Of a stretch of DNA of 60,103 nucleotides, positions 10,285-19,079 are shown piece after piece (the first letter of the stretch is position 1; each line of letters begins with the position of its first letter). The translations under genes and the position numbers were made by a program. The stretch is from an uncultured Pelagibacteraceae bacterium (lineage in GTDB: Bacteria > Pseudomonadota > Alphaproteobacteria > Pelagibacterales > Pelagibacteraceae), in assembly GCA_902563075.1 (NCBI GenBank), contig CACEWC010000005.1, positions 1 to 60,103 of the forward strand. Reading direction: 5' to 3'. The notes beneath the pieces are model-generated. The model was given only the letters and a program-made list of their open reading frames with translations, was not told where the DNA came from and made no database searches.

Positions 10285-10292
10285 TTTTATAC

Positions 10293-11117
10293 ATGAATAA
10301 TTTATATCAAATTTATTTAATATCAGATGCAACTGGTGAAACATTAGACCGTATTTTTACCGCTATCAAAGCTCAATTTAAAAACATAAACTACAAGATA
10401 CACACTTATTCTTTTACAAGAACAGAGAATCAAATTCTAAAAATTTTAGAAAATGCAGAAAAAGAAAAAAATTCTATAATTTTATATTCTATAGTTGATA
10501 GTAGTTTGGCCAAATTTCTTGCCAAAAATAGCGATATAAAAAAAATTCCGTGTTTTGGAGTATTAGGTGATTTAATATTAAGTTTTTCTAAACTTTTAAA
10601 TCAAAAAGCTTCACACCAACCAAGTGGCCAGTATGCACTTGATGAAGATTATTATAAGAGAATAGAAGCAATTCAGTTTACCATGAATCATGATGATGGT
10701 AATCTTGTTAAGGAAATAAAAAAGTCTGACGTAATCTTGTTAGGGGTTAGTAGAACAAGCAAAACTCCCACGGCTATTTTTTTAGCAAACAAGGGACTTA
10801 AAACATCTAACATACCCTTAATTACAGAAGACTCTGTCCCTAAGATTTTAAAACAAAATCCAAAAGCTTCATGTGTTGTAGGACTAAACACTGAACCAGA
10901 AAGGTTGGTTGAAATAAGAAAAAACAGAATGAACTCTCTTAAAGAAAACACTAATAAATTATACACTGATTTAGAGCAGATTAAAAAGGAAGTGGACATG
11001 GCAAAAAATACTTTTAAAAAATATAAATGGCCATCAATCGATGTAACAAGAAAATCTGTAGAGGAAACAGCTGCCTCAGTAATTAAAATATACGAAATTT
11101 ATAAAGAAAATGCTTAA
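10293..11117 (+). CDS. Pyruvate, phosphate dikinase regulatory protein (PPSR/DUF299)
   Basis: This family comprises bifunctional serine/threonine kinase/phosphorylases that switch PPDK or PEP synthase on and off by ADP-dependent phosphorylation. The N-terminal YLISDATGETLDRI motif and the P-loop-like GVSRTSKTPTAIFLANKG at about 152-169 are typical, and length (274 aa) is normal. It is the RP001 homologue next to the alphaproteobacterial origin. Whether PPDK or PEP synthase is the target cannot be read here. It overlaps maf by 8 nt. Confidence 0.93.
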   Translation: MNNLYQIYLISDATGETLDRIFTAIKAQFKNINYKIHTYSFTRTENQILKILENAEKEKNSIILYSIVDSSLAKFLAKNSDIKKIPCFGVLGDLILSFSKLLNQKASHQPSGQYALDEDYYKRIEAIQFTMNHDDGNLVKEIKKSDVILLGVSRTSKTPTAIFLANKGLKTSNIPLITEDSVPKILKQNPKASCVVGLNTEPERLVEIRKNRMNSLKENTNKLYTDLEQIKKEVDMAKNTFKKYKWPSIDVTRKSVEETAASVIKIYEIYKENA

Positions 11118-11694
11118 AATTATTCTAGCTTCCCAAAGCAAGGTTAGAAAGAAAATTTTAGATAAACATAATATTTTAAATGAAGTACAACCATCTAATG
11201 TTGACGAAGATATAGTGAAATCAAGTTTACTAAAAGAAAAAGCATCACCAGAGTTGATATCTAAAAATTTAGCTGAATTAAAAGCCAACAAAGTAAGTAA
11301 CAAGTATGTTGATAATTTAGTTTTGGGCGCTGACAGTGTTATTGATTTAGAAGGAGAGCTCATATCAAAACCTAACGACAGAAGCGAGGCTTTTGAAATT
11401 TTAAGAAAACTTAATGGTAAAAAACATTATCTAATTAGTTCCGTATGTATATCTAAGAACGGATCCATGGTATGGAATCACACAGATAAGGCAGCACTGA
11501 CAATGAAAAAAATGAGTAAAGACGAACTACAAAATTATTTAGCAAAAATTTCCGATGAAGCCTTATATGCATATAATGTCTATCAAATTGAAGGCGAGGG
11601 GAGAAATTTGTTTTTAAACATTGATGGAGATGAAAATACAATAATGGGGCTTCCTGTTGAAAAAATCAAAAAATATTTAAATAATTATAAATGA
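11110..11694 (+). CDS. maf: Maf-family nucleoside triphosphate pyrophosphatase
   Basis: Maf proteins hydrolyse non-canonical or modified nucleoside triphosphates to monophosphates. The N-terminal ILASQSKVRKKIL motif, the VLGADSVIDLEGELISKP block and the GEGRNLFLNIDGDENTIMG end segment are characteristic. Length 194 aa. It overlaps the PPDK-regulator gene upstream (8 nt) and aroE downstream (4 nt, ATGA). The precise preferred nucleotide (dTTP/UTP versus m7GTP type) was not resolved by eye. Confidence 0.93.
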   Translation: MLKIILASQSKVRKKILDKHNILNEVQPSNVDEDIVKSSLLKEKASPELISKNLAELKANKVSNKYVDNLVLGADSVIDLEGELISKPNDRSEAFEILRKLNGKKHYLISSVCISKNGSMVWNHTDKAALTMKKMSKDELQNYLAKISDEALYAYNVYQIEGEGRNLFLNIDGDENTIMGLPVEKIKKYLNNYK

Positions 11695-12482
11695 GAAAAT
11701 ACATAGTAATCGGGAATCCCATTGAACATTCACTTTCACCTAAATTACACAATTACTGGTTTGAAAAGAATAATATTGATGCAAATTATAGTAAAAGAAA
11801 AATAGATAAAAACGAAATCCAAGAGGTAATTTCAGAAATTAGAAATAAAAAATTAGATGGAATAAATATTACTGTTCCTTTCAAAAGTGATGTAATTCCT
11901 TTTCTGGATAAATTAAGTGAAGAGTCAAAGATTACCCAATCTGTTAACACTATATACATGCATAATGGTAAACTAATAGGCCATAACACTGACATAAAAG
12001 GTTTTGAACTCAGTTTAGTAGAAACCCAATTTAATTTAAAAGATAAAAAAATATTTATATTGGGAGCTGGAGGTGTGGTGCCCTCTATAATTTATGCATT
12101 AGAAAAATTAGGAGTTTCGAAAATAATAGTAAGTAATAGAACCAAACAAAGGGCTGAAGATTTAAAAAAAAATTTTCCAAATACCAGTGTAGTTAACTGG
12201 GGAAACCAACCAGAATTTGATATGATTATTAATGCTACTAGCTTGGGTTTAAATAAAGAAGATGACATAGGTTTGAATTTTAAGGATATGAATAAAGAAA
12301 AACTATTTTATGATGTTATTTACAATCCGAAAGAAACAAATTTTTTAAGAACTGGAAAAAGTTTAGGATGTCAAATTTGTAATGGTAAAATGATGTTCAT
12401 CTATCAGGCTTTTGAGGCATTTAAATTATGGCACAAAGTCAAACCAGAAATTAACGAAAATTTAAAAAAATTTTTAGATTAA
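11691..12482 (+). CDS. aroE: Shikimate dehydrogenase (NADP+)
   Basis: AroE reduces 3-dehydroshikimate to shikimate for aromatic amino acid synthesis. The substrate-binding SLSPKLHNYW motif at about 13-22, the NITVPFK block with the catalytic Lys, and the nucleotide-binding ILGAGGVVPS are all present. Length 263 aa is typical. Overlaps with maf (4 nt) and coaE (1 nt) suggest co-translation. Confidence 0.96.
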   Translation: MRKYIVIGNPIEHSLSPKLHNYWFEKNNIDANYSKRKIDKNEIQEVISEIRNKKLDGINITVPFKSDVIPFLDKLSEESKITQSVNTIYMHNGKLIGHNTDIKGFELSLVETQFNLKDKKIFILGAGGVVPSIIYALEKLGVSKIIVSNRTKQRAEDLKKNFPNTSVVNWGNQPEFDMIINATSLGLNKEDDIGLNFKDMNKEKLFYDVIYNPKETNFLRTGKSLGCQICNGKMMFIYQAFEAFKLWHKVKPEINENLKKFLD

Positions 12483-13051
12483 TGAAAAGAATAGGTATTT
12501 TAGGTGACATAGGTTCTGGCAAAACTTACGTTGCAAAATGTTTTGGTTTTCCTGTATTTAATGCTGATCTAGAAGTAGCACAAATTTACAAAAATGACAC
12601 AAAGGTTTTTAAAAAATTAAAAAAAGAGCTTCCACAATATTTTAATTCTTTTCCTACTAAAAAAAGCGAAATTATTAATGCAATTTTATCTAATAAGGAA
12701 AATTTAAAAAAAATTATAAAAATTGTTCATGGTGAAGTTAGGAAAAAAATGAATAATTTTTTAAAAAAAAATAAACATAGAAAATTTGTAGTTTTAGATA
12801 TTCCCCTTCTATTGGAGAATAAGATTAATAAAAAAAATGATATATTAATTTTTGTTGAGTCTAAGAAATCAGAAATTTTAAAAAGACTAAAAAAAAGAAA
12901 AAATTTTAATATGAAAATACTTAAAAATTTAAAGAAGATGCAACTGTCACTTGTTTTAAAAAAGAAAAAGTCTCAATTTATAATTAAGAACAATTTTAAA
13001 AAAAATTCTGTTAAAGTTAGAGTGAGGGAAATTATAAAAAAATTAGTATGA
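12482..13051 (+). CDS. coaE: Dephospho-CoA kinase
   Basis: CoaE phosphorylates dephospho-CoA in the last step of coenzyme A synthesis. The P-loop GDIGSGKTYVAK lies at about 8-19 and the typical VLDIPLLLENK segment (Asp/Pro/Leu-Leu-Glu) in the middle. At 189 aa it is slightly short and very lysine-rich. It lies between aroE and dnaQ, a usual alphaproteobacterial order, with 1-nt and 4-nt overlaps respectively. Confidence 0.94.
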   Translation: MKRIGILGDIGSGKTYVAKCFGFPVFNADLEVAQIYKNDTKVFKKLKKELPQYFNSFPTKKSEIINAILSNKENLKKIIKIVHGEVRKKMNNFLKKNKHRKFVVLDIPLLLENKINKKNDILIFVESKKSEILKRLKKRKNFNMKILKNLKKMQLSLVLKKKKSQFIIKNNFKKNSVKVRVREIIKKLV

Positions 13052-13710
13052 AAGAAATTGTTCTTGACACAGAAACAACTGGTCTTTCAGTCAAAGAGGG
13101 GCATAGAATTGTAGAAATTGGGTGTATCGAGTTAGATAATTTAATACCAACAAAAAAAAAATTTCATTGTTATTTAAATCCTGAAAGAAAAGTATCTGAG
13201 AAAGCCTTTGAAGTACATGGATATTCAGATAGTTTTTTATCAGATAAAATGAAATTTATAGAAATAGCTGATGATTTTCTGAAATTTATAAAAGATAAAA
13301 GATTAATAATTCATAATGCTGAATTTGATTTATCTCATTTAAATAACGAATTAAAAATCATCGGAAAAAATAAAATTGATAATGAAGTAGTAGACACGGT
13401 ATCACTAGCCAGAAATAAATTTCCAGGATCCCAAATAAGTTTGGATGCTTTATGTAAGAGATATAGAATAGATAATTCCAAAAGGGTTCAACATACAGCG
13501 CTTATTGACTGTGATTTGCTATCTAAGGTTTATATAAATTTAATAGATCAAAAAGAACCAACTTTAAATTTTAAAAACAAAGAGGAAGAAGTTTCAAAAT
13601 TAAATACTGGAAAAGTTATCTATTCTAAAAAGGTTATCAAACCATCATCTGAGGAGCTTAAAAATCATCAAATTTTTTTAAAGACGAATCTTAAAAAAAA
13701 TTATTTTTAA
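13048..13710 (+). CDS. dnaQ: DNA polymerase III epsilon subunit (3'-5' proofreading exonuclease)
   Basis: DnaQ is the proofreading exonuclease of the replicative polymerase. The ExoI motif VLDTETTGLS (about 5-14), ExoII around IIHNAEFDLSHLN, and the ExoIII region QHTALIDCDLLSKVY, with the catalytic His and Asp, are all present. The C-terminal tail after about residue 175 would bind the polymerase. Length 220 aa. Its TAA stop is shared with the secB stop in a TTAA tetramer where the two genes converge. Confidence 0.96.
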   Translation: MKEIVLDTETTGLSVKEGHRIVEIGCIELDNLIPTKKKFHCYLNPERKVSEKAFEVHGYSDSFLSDKMKFIEIADDFLKFIKDKRLIIHNAEFDLSHLNNELKIIGKNKIDNEVVDTVSLARNKFPGSQISLDALCKRYRIDNSKRVQHTALIDCDLLSKVYINLIDQKEPTLNFKNKEEEVSKLNTGKVIYSKKVIKPSSEELKNHQIFLKTNLKKNYF

Positions 13711-14135
13711 TTTAATCTTTCGAGATAAAGTTTTGTAAAATCAATTTTTTTTTCTAATTTGATACTGGGATAACCAGAATTATGCATCATATCTAGAAAT
13801 GATTTTTCTAGATCTGGATAAACTGAATTGGGTACATCACATAGAACAATTTTTTCTAGATCTTTTTTTTCTTTAATAGAATCATCAATTTTTATTGCGA
13901 CTGCATAAACAATTTCAAAATGAGATTTTTTGATTTGTGTTTCTTTATGCTGAAATTTTAATTTTATATTTACCTCAATCATCTTATTTTTTAGTGCTAT
14001 TGACTTGATATCGATATCTAATTGATATTTACCCATGTTATTTCCTGCAGAGATATAAGTTTCAACATCTGGAGTTTCACTAGACATATCTTTGATATAT
14101 TTTGCTAAAATTTTAAATTTTTCTGTCATTGTCAT
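13707..14135 (-). CDS. secB: Protein-export chaperone SecB
   Basis: SecB is a tetrameric cytoplasmic chaperone that delivers precursor proteins to SecA. The 142-aa protein has the family beta-sheet core and a conserved stretch VLCDVPNSVYPDLEKSFLDMMHNSGYPSI. The C-terminus ends in KLYLERLN rather than a Zn-contacting tail. An ATG two codons downstream (14129) is an alternative start. The 5' end overlaps fxsA by 23 bp, and the 3' end is shared with dnaQ. Confidence 0.93.
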   Translation of the reverse strand: MTMTEKFKILAKYIKDMSSETPDVETYISAGNNMGKYQLDIDIKSIALKNKMIEVNIKLKFQHKETQIKKSHFEIVYAVAIKIDDSIKEKKDLEKIVLCDVPNSVYPDLEKSFLDMMHNSGYPSIKLEKKIDFTKLYLERLN

Positions 14136-14547
14136 CCTCTATATCCTCAAATTCTCCTTCAATAAAATTGCTTTTTTCCATCTCTTTATTTTCTTTATTT
14201 TCAAATTTTTTGTTAAATTTTCCTAATATTAAGTTTCGTGTTATTGGGATGATTAGTAGAAAACCAACCAAGTCAGTTGCAAATCCCGGAATGATTAACA
14301 GAACAGCTGCAAATGCTATTGCAGCACCAGAAATTAATTCATGGGCTGGAATTTGATTTTTAATTATTTGTATCATTCCAGATCTCAGAGTGTTAATCCC
14401 TTCGTATCTGGCATAGTACACTCCCACAACCGCGGTAAAAAATACCAAGAATATGGTGCTGAAAGCACCTATTTGAGACCCGATCTTTATAAAAAGGTAA
14501 ATCTCTACAATTGGGATTAAAATAACAGCTAAAAGTACTGTGTTCAT
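14113..14547 (-). CDS. fxsA: FxsA-family membrane protein
   Basis: FxsA is a small cytoplasmic-membrane protein; in E. coli its overexpression relieves phage T7 exclusion by F plasmid, but the general role is unclear. Family features are the N-terminal PIVEIYLFIKIGSQIGAFSTI segment (split by the first membrane helix), transmembrane helices up to about residue 105, and an acidic/lysine-rich cytoplasmic tail. It is divergent from the Tim44-like gene and precedes secB, the normal alphaproteobacterial arrangement. Confidence 0.9.
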   Translation of the reverse strand: MNTVLLAVILIPIVEIYLFIKIGSQIGAFSTIFLVFFTAVVGVYYARYEGINTLRSGMIQIIKNQIPAHELISGAAIAFAAVLLIIPGFATDLVGFLLIIPITRNLILGKFNKKFENKENKEMEKSNFIEGEFEDIEDDNDRKI

Positions 14548-14604
14548 TTGTCTTTAATGTAATTGTTAGTTGAAATTAATCAACATAGTAATTAAGTTTA
14601 ATGT

Positions 14605-15201
14605 ATGAATTATAGTTTTGAGTATATCGATATTATTTTATTAGCAATGATTGCTGGTTTCATTTTTTTAAGACTTAGAGGAATTTTAGGTAAAAGAACA
14701 GGTTTTGAGGGAAAAGCATCACCCCAGTTTGAGGAAATGTTGAAAAATATAAATCCTGAAACAAAAATAAATAAAAAAACTGATTTTGACGAAAATGCAA
14801 AAAAAGACTTTTTAAAAGGTGCTAAAATAGCATACGAAACTATAATTACAGACTTCGGTGATAGTGATAATAAATTGACAACAAGTAAGCCTTTATTAAG
14901 CAATAAAATTTACGATCAGTTTAACACTGCACTAAAAGAAAGAGGTAAAAGAGGTCATCTTGCCGAAATTACTTTTATTGGAGTAAATTCAGCGAATATA
15001 AAAGAGCATAAGTATTTAGGAAAAATTTTACAGGTAACTGTAGAATTTGTGGGTGAAGTAATCACATGTATTAGAGATAAAGATAAAAAGATAGTTTCTG
15101 GAGACCCCGAAAAGATTAAGAAGATTTATGATACTTGGGTATTTTCAAGAGATACAAGTACTAATAATCCAAATTGGCAGTTAGTTGATACTCTCACGTA
15201 A
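14605..15201 (+). CDS. Tim44/TimA-like domain protein
   Basis: The protein has one N-terminal membrane helix (about 4-22) and then a Tim44-like domain (about 65-198) related to the mitochondrial import motor subunit Tim44. Bacterial homologues such as TimA in alphaproteobacteria are placed between fxsA/secB and an Smr gene, as here. Typical segments include LKGAKIAYETII and a C-terminal DTWVFSRDTSTNNPNWQLVDT. Role in membrane protein handling is inferred from the family. Confidence 0.88.
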   Translation: MNYSFEYIDIILLAMIAGFIFLRLRGILGKRTGFEGKASPQFEEMLKNINPETKINKKTDFDENAKKDFLKGAKIAYETIITDFGDSDNKLTTSKPLLSNKIYDQFNTALKERGKRGHLAEITFIGVNSANIKEHKYLGKILQVTVEFVGEVITCIRDKDKKIVSGDPEKIKKIYDTWVFSRDTSTNNPNWQLVDTLT

Positions 15202-15636
15202 GTGACCAGTAATATTTCAGATAAAAATAAAAACAATATTTCAGATAAAGACAAAAAAGATTGGGAAGAATTTTTATCTAACGATAAAAAATTACCTAAT
15301 AAAGATCTCAATTTAAGTATAAAGAGAACACCAAAAATCAAACATATTGATCTTCATGGATTTACTCTAGCGCAAGCCAATAGAGCTATCACAAAATTCA
15401 TCGATGATTCCTATCAAAATAATGTTTCAAAAATTATAGTTGTTACGGGAAAAGGACTTCACTCAAATGTTGAAAAAGATCCATATATCTCAAAAGATCT
15501 TAGTATTTTGAAATATTCTGTTCCTGAACATATCAAAAGTAACAAAGAACTAATGAAAAAAATTATTGAAATAAAAGCAGCAAAAATTGAAGATGGTGGA
15601 GAAGGAGCATTCTATATTTATTTAAAAAAAAAATAA
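15202..15636 (+). CDS. Smr-domain protein
   Basis: The Smr (small MutS-related) domain occupies about 48-144, with the DLHGFTLAQA motif and the TGKGLHS motif expected of Smr endonuclease-like domains; the C-terminal GGEGAFYIYLK is also typical. Members can nick or cleave nucleic acid; the target is unknown. It begins with GTG immediately after the stop of the Tim44-like gene. The N-terminal region contains a 24-bp tandem duplication giving NISDKNKN/NISDKDKK. Confidence 0.9.
   Translation: MTSNISDKNKNNISDKDKKDWEEFLSNDKKLPNKDLNLSIKRTPKIKHIDLHGFTLAQANRAITKFIDDSYQNNVSKIIVVTGKGLHSNVEKDPYISKDLSILKYSVPEHIKSNKELMKKIIEIKAAKIEDGGEGAFYIYLKKK
15211..15258 (+). repeat. In-frame 24-bp tandem duplication in the Smr gene
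   Basis: Two adjacent 24-bp units (15211-15234 and 15235-15258), each beginning AATATTTCAGATAAA, encode NISDKNKN and NISDKDKK. The unit length is a multiple of three and the repeat sits in a linker before the Smr domain, so it does not disrupt the gene. Confidence 0.85.
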
Positions 15637-15637
15637 A

Positions 15638-16858
15638 ATGATAAAAATCAATGAGTTAATAAATAAAGGAGACTCAAAAAAAGCACTTGAAATTATTAAT
15701 AAAGCTTTAACTAATAGTAACGAAAAATTAAAACTATATTATTTAAAAGCAAAAGCTGAGTTTTCGTTAAATTATTTTCATGATTGTATTGAAACGACCA
15801 GTAAAATAATAACGTATAACAATAAAGATTTTCGTATTTATAATTTAAGAGCTTTAAGTCACTTTAATATTGGAAACTTAAAAGATTCCATAGAAGATTT
15901 TAAAAAAACTATTCAGATTAATCCTCAATTTGATCAACCATATAATTTTATTGGTACTACGATGTTCAATATAGGTAGAGTAAAAGAGTCTATAGAATAT
16001 TTTATTAAATGTCTGAATTTTAATAAAAATAATTTTGCAGCAAGAAATAATTTAATTAATGCATTAACAATGAATAAAACAGTTAATGAAAATATATATG
16101 TCAAATTAAATAATGAAATTTGTCAGTTAAATAACAGTTTTGATCATAATGATGATCTAGAAGGTGAAATTGCAAAATTTTATCATAATTCAAACTCTAT
16201 AATAAAAAGAAAATTTGGCCTCTTAGAGTATAATGCTACTCAACTTTATAGGAGAAGTTCCAGACATTTAAATTGCTCAAGACATAAAAAAATTTTTAAT
16301 GAATTTAAAGTTATACCAAAATTTTGTTTTGGCTGTTTTAAGATTCAAATAAGTGTAAAAAATGTGTTAGATCTTATAAAGCTTCATATTTTTTTTAATC
16401 AATATAACTTCAAACACAATCTCACTCGTAAATGTATGATAGAATTAAGACCAAATATTAATGATATGTATAAAGGTTTAATTTATTGTGAGAGTTTAAA
16501 TCAGGCAGATTCAATTAAAGAAGAATTGAAAAATAAAATAAATTTCAGTTTTGAAATTCAGATAAAAAAGGGATGCACAGAATTTGGCAATTCTTATCCA
16601 GAATTTAAAAAATTAGACAGTAAATATTCAGATGTTGGGAAAGATTGGGATTCTTATGTGGAAGAAAATTTTGATAAAAAACATCCAAAACTAAATATTT
16701 TTAATATTTCAAATGTATCTTTAAAAGGTTTATTCCTTCAAGATGTTTTGGTCTTTAGAAATTGGTTATACTTTGCTCAAAAAAATGATGACAAAACATA
16801 TAAAAAAATTTCATATGATACCTTTAAATCAAATTTTATTGACTCAAAATTAAAATGA
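15638..16858 (+). CDS. TPR protein with a Cys/His-containing C-terminal domain
   Basis: The N-terminal half (about 1-140) consists of tetratricopeptide repeats, visible as repeated blocks such as IYNLRALSHFNIGNLKDSIE and the following YNFIGTTMFNIGRVKESIE. The C-terminal half (about 200-406) is not a domain I recognise; it carries C213-x2-H216-x13-C230-x2-C233, a plausible zinc site, then the segments TRKCMIELRP and YKGLIYCES. The gene overlaps the following sulfotransferase gene by 4 nt, so the two are probably co-translated. A scaffold or acceptor-binding role with the sulfotransferase is inference only. Confidence 0.75.
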   Translation: MIKINELINKGDSKKALEIINKALTNSNEKLKLYYLKAKAEFSLNYFHDCIETTSKIITYNNKDFRIYNLRALSHFNIGNLKDSIEDFKKTIQINPQFDQPYNFIGTTMFNIGRVKESIEYFIKCLNFNKNNFAARNNLINALTMNKTVNENIYVKLNNEICQLNNSFDHNDDLEGEIAKFYHNSNSIIKRKFGLLEYNATQLYRRSSRHLNCSRHKKIFNEFKVIPKFCFGCFKIQISVKNVLDLIKLHIFFNQYNFKHNLTRKCMIELRPNINDMYKGLIYCESLNQADSIKEELKNKINFSFEIQIKKGCTEFGNSYPEFKKLDSKYSDVGKDWDSYVEENFDKKHPKLNIFNISNVSLKGLFLQDVLVFRNWLYFAQKNDDKTYKKISYDTFKSNFIDSKLK

Positions 16859-17703
16859 TTGTTTGGTTGGCATCTTATCCAAAAAGTGGAAATACTTATT
16901 TAAGATCCTTAATTTCTTCTTATTTATATTCAAATGATGGATTATTTAATTTTAATTTATTAAAAAATACAATTCAATTTCCTAACAAATTTATTTTTGA
17001 CAAATTAGGAATAGATTTTAAGAATATAAAAGAACAAAATAAAAATTATCTGCAGGCGCAAGAATTTATTCATAAACTAGGAAACAAAAATAGTATTCAA
17101 TTTGTAAAAACACACAGTAGTTGTGCCTCAATTGGAAATTACAAATTTTTAAGCTTTGAAACTACACTTGGTGCAATACATATTGTCAGAGATCCAAGAA
17201 ATGTTGTCACATCTTATTCAAAACATTTTAAAAAAACTAAACAACAATCAGTAATTGATATTACTAATGAATTAATTATCGGAGTGAATTCAAAAACTCA
17301 CCCTCCAACTCATGTTGGATCTTGGAATTTTCATTACAATTCTTGGAAACAATTAAATAAATCTAATAGATATATGATAGTAAAATATGAAGAATTACTA
17401 AAGGATCCTGAAAAAATATTGATCAATGTTTTAAATTTTATTTACAAACTTGGAAATTCAAAGATTTCTATTGATAAAAAAAAATTAGCAAATTCTATTT
17501 CATCTACTGATTTTGACAAAATGCAAAAATTAGAGAAAAAAGAAGGTTTCTTCGAGTCAAAAAAAAATGAAAAAACAGGTGAAAATATACCTTTTTTTAA
17601 TTTAGGAAAAAAAAATGATTGGAGAAACTATTTAGATAATACATTAATTAAAGAGATCGAAACTAAATTTGAAAAAGAAATGTTAGAGCTTAATTATCTT
17701 TGA
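16855..17703 (+). CDS. PAPS-dependent sulfotransferase
   Basis: This 282-aa protein has the 5'-phosphosulfate-binding loop SYPKSGNTYLRS at about 7-18 and the 3'-phosphate motif IVRDPRNVVTSYSKH in the middle, both diagnostic of PAPS-dependent sulfotransferases. A C-terminal IPFFNLGKKNDWRNYL block resembles the GxxxxW...K region of cytosolic sulfotransferases (KGxxGDW-like). No signal peptide or membrane helix is seen, so it is cytoplasmic. The acceptor is unknown. A paralogue lies at 27982-28833. It is coupled to the TPR/Cys-His protein and converges on hslU. Confidence 0.88.
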   Translation: MIVWLASYPKSGNTYLRSLISSYLYSNDGLFNFNLLKNTIQFPNKFIFDKLGIDFKNIKEQNKNYLQAQEFIHKLGNKNSIQFVKTHSSCASIGNYKFLSFETTLGAIHIVRDPRNVVTSYSKHFKKTKQQSVIDITNELIIGVNSKTHPPTHVGSWNFHYNSWKQLNKSNRYMIVKYEELLKDPEKILINVLNFIYKLGNSKISIDKKKLANSISSTDFDKMQKLEKKEGFFESKKNEKTGENIPFFNLGKKNDWRNYLDNTLIKEIETKFEKEMLELNYL

Positions 17704-17705
17704 TC

Positions 17706-19079
17706 TTACAAAATAAATTTTGACAAATCTGTATCTTTAACAAGATTATCAAGATTTTTATTTATATATTCTTTATTTATTGAGATTTTTTCACCAGATC
17801 TATCAGTTGCTGTGAAACTAATTTCGTCTAGGATTTTTTCTATTATTGTGTGCAATCTTCTAGCGCCTATATTTTCAACTGTAGCATTTACTTCAGAAGC
17901 GATATTAGCGATTGCATCAATCCCATCTTCAGTAAACTCAAGCTCAACATTCTCAGTCTTTAACAAAGCTACATATTGTTTAATCAAACTAAAATCAGGC
18001 TCTTTAAGGATTCTTTTGAAATCATCACTTGATAAAGCCTCAAGCTCAACTCTAATTGGTAGTCTTCCTTGTAACTCGGGAAGTAAATCAGAAGGCTTGG
18101 CTAATTGGAAAGCACCAGATGCAATAAATAATATATGGTCAGTTTTTATTGGTCCATATTTTGTATTAACTGTTGTTCCTTCAATTAAAGGTAACAAATC
18201 TCTCTGCACACCTTCTCTAGAGACATCTCCTCCAACTCTATCAGTTCTTCCAGAAATTTTGTCAATTTCATCTAAAAAAACTATTCCATTATTTTCTGTA
18301 GAGATTTTTGCAGCTTTAATTATTTTATCTTGTTCAATTAACTTATCAGATTCATCATTAATCAAAATTTCGTGAGACTCTTTTACTGTCATTTTTTTCT
18401 TCTTTTCCTGTTTGCCCATAGATTTTCCAAGCATCTCTCCAATATTAATCATTCCTACATTAGCACCTGGCATTCCAGGAATTTCAAATGATGTACTATT
18501 ACTGCCACCTTCGCTGACAGCTATTTCTATCTCGTTATTATCTAGATCACCATCTCTAAGTCTTTTTCTAAAGCTTTCTCTTGTAGCCGTACTTGCTTTT
18601 TTACCAACTAAGGCATCTAATACTTTTTCTTCAGCAAGTTTTTGAGCTTTAGCGTAGACCTCTTTTCTTTTTTTAACTTTTTCCATTGAAATTGCTATTT
18701 CAATTAAATCTCTGACAATTTGTTCTACATCTCTTCCAACATAACCCACTTCAGTAAATCTAGTCGCTTCAACTTTTACAAAAGGAGCCTCTGCTAATTT
18801 AGAAAGTCTTCTTGAAATTTCTGTTTTGCCAACACCTGTTGGCCCAATCATTAAAATATTTTTTGGTAAAACTTCATTTCTCATTTCACCTTTTAAAGCT
18901 TGTCTTCTCCATCTGTTTCTTAAAGCAACAGCAACCGCTCTTTTAGCTTTATTTTGGCCGACAACAAATCTGTCTAATTCAGAAACAATTTCTCTTGGTG
19001 ACAAAGAACTTACTAATGAAGCTTCCTCTTTTTGCTGATCACCTTTAGGATGTAATTGAGTTACGTTTGATTTATCCAT
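17706..19079 (-). CDS. hslU: ATP-dependent protease ATPase subunit HslU
   Basis: HslU (ClpY) is the hexameric AAA+ unfoldase of the HslUV protease. The P-loop [15 protein letters not shown] is present in the N-terminal part, Walker B is [11 protein letters not shown], and the family-specific [11 protein letters not shown] segment follows the pore motif GYVGRDVE. The C-terminal end (DLSKFIL) resembles the peptide that docks into HslV. Length 457 aa. It shares one base with the hslV stop. Confidence 0.98.
   Translation of the reverse strand: MDKSNVTQLHPKGDQQKEEASLVSSLSPREIVSELDRFVVGQNKAKRAVAVALRNRWRRQALKGEMRNEVLPKNILMIGPTGVGKTEISRRLSKLAEAPFVKVEATRFTEVGYVGRDVEQIVRDLIEIAISMEKVKKRKEVYAKAQKLAEEKVLDALVGKKASTATRESFRKRLRDGDLDNNEIEIAVSEGGSNSTSFEIPGMPGANVGMINIGEMLGKSMGKQEKKKKMTVKESHEILINDESDKLIEQDKIIKAAKISTENNGIVFLDEIDKISGRTDRVGGDVSREGVQRDLLPLIEGTTVNTKYGPIKTDHILFIASGAFQLAKPSDLLPELQGRLPIRVELEALSSDDFKRILKEPDFSLIKQYVALLKTENVELEFTEDGIDAIANIASEVNATVENIGARRLHTIIEKILDEISFTATDRSGEKISINKEYINKNLDNLVKDTDLSKFIL

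Larger units (their letters stand above)
10011..10292. other. Candidate chromosomal replication origin (oriC)
   Basis: This 282-bp gap separates divergent hemE and the PPDK-regulator gene (the homologue of Rickettsia RP001). The same gene pair flanks the mapped Caulobacter origin and the proposed Rickettsia origin. The gap is extremely AT-rich and holds DnaA-box-like 9-mers: TTATTCACA (minus, 10052-10060) and TTATACACA (plus, 10276-10284), both fitting TTATNCACA, plus near matches TTATTCACT (10148-10156) and TTATAAACA (10085-10093). Promoters for both flanking genes must also lie here. Origin function is inferred from synteny and motifs. Confidence 0.72.
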
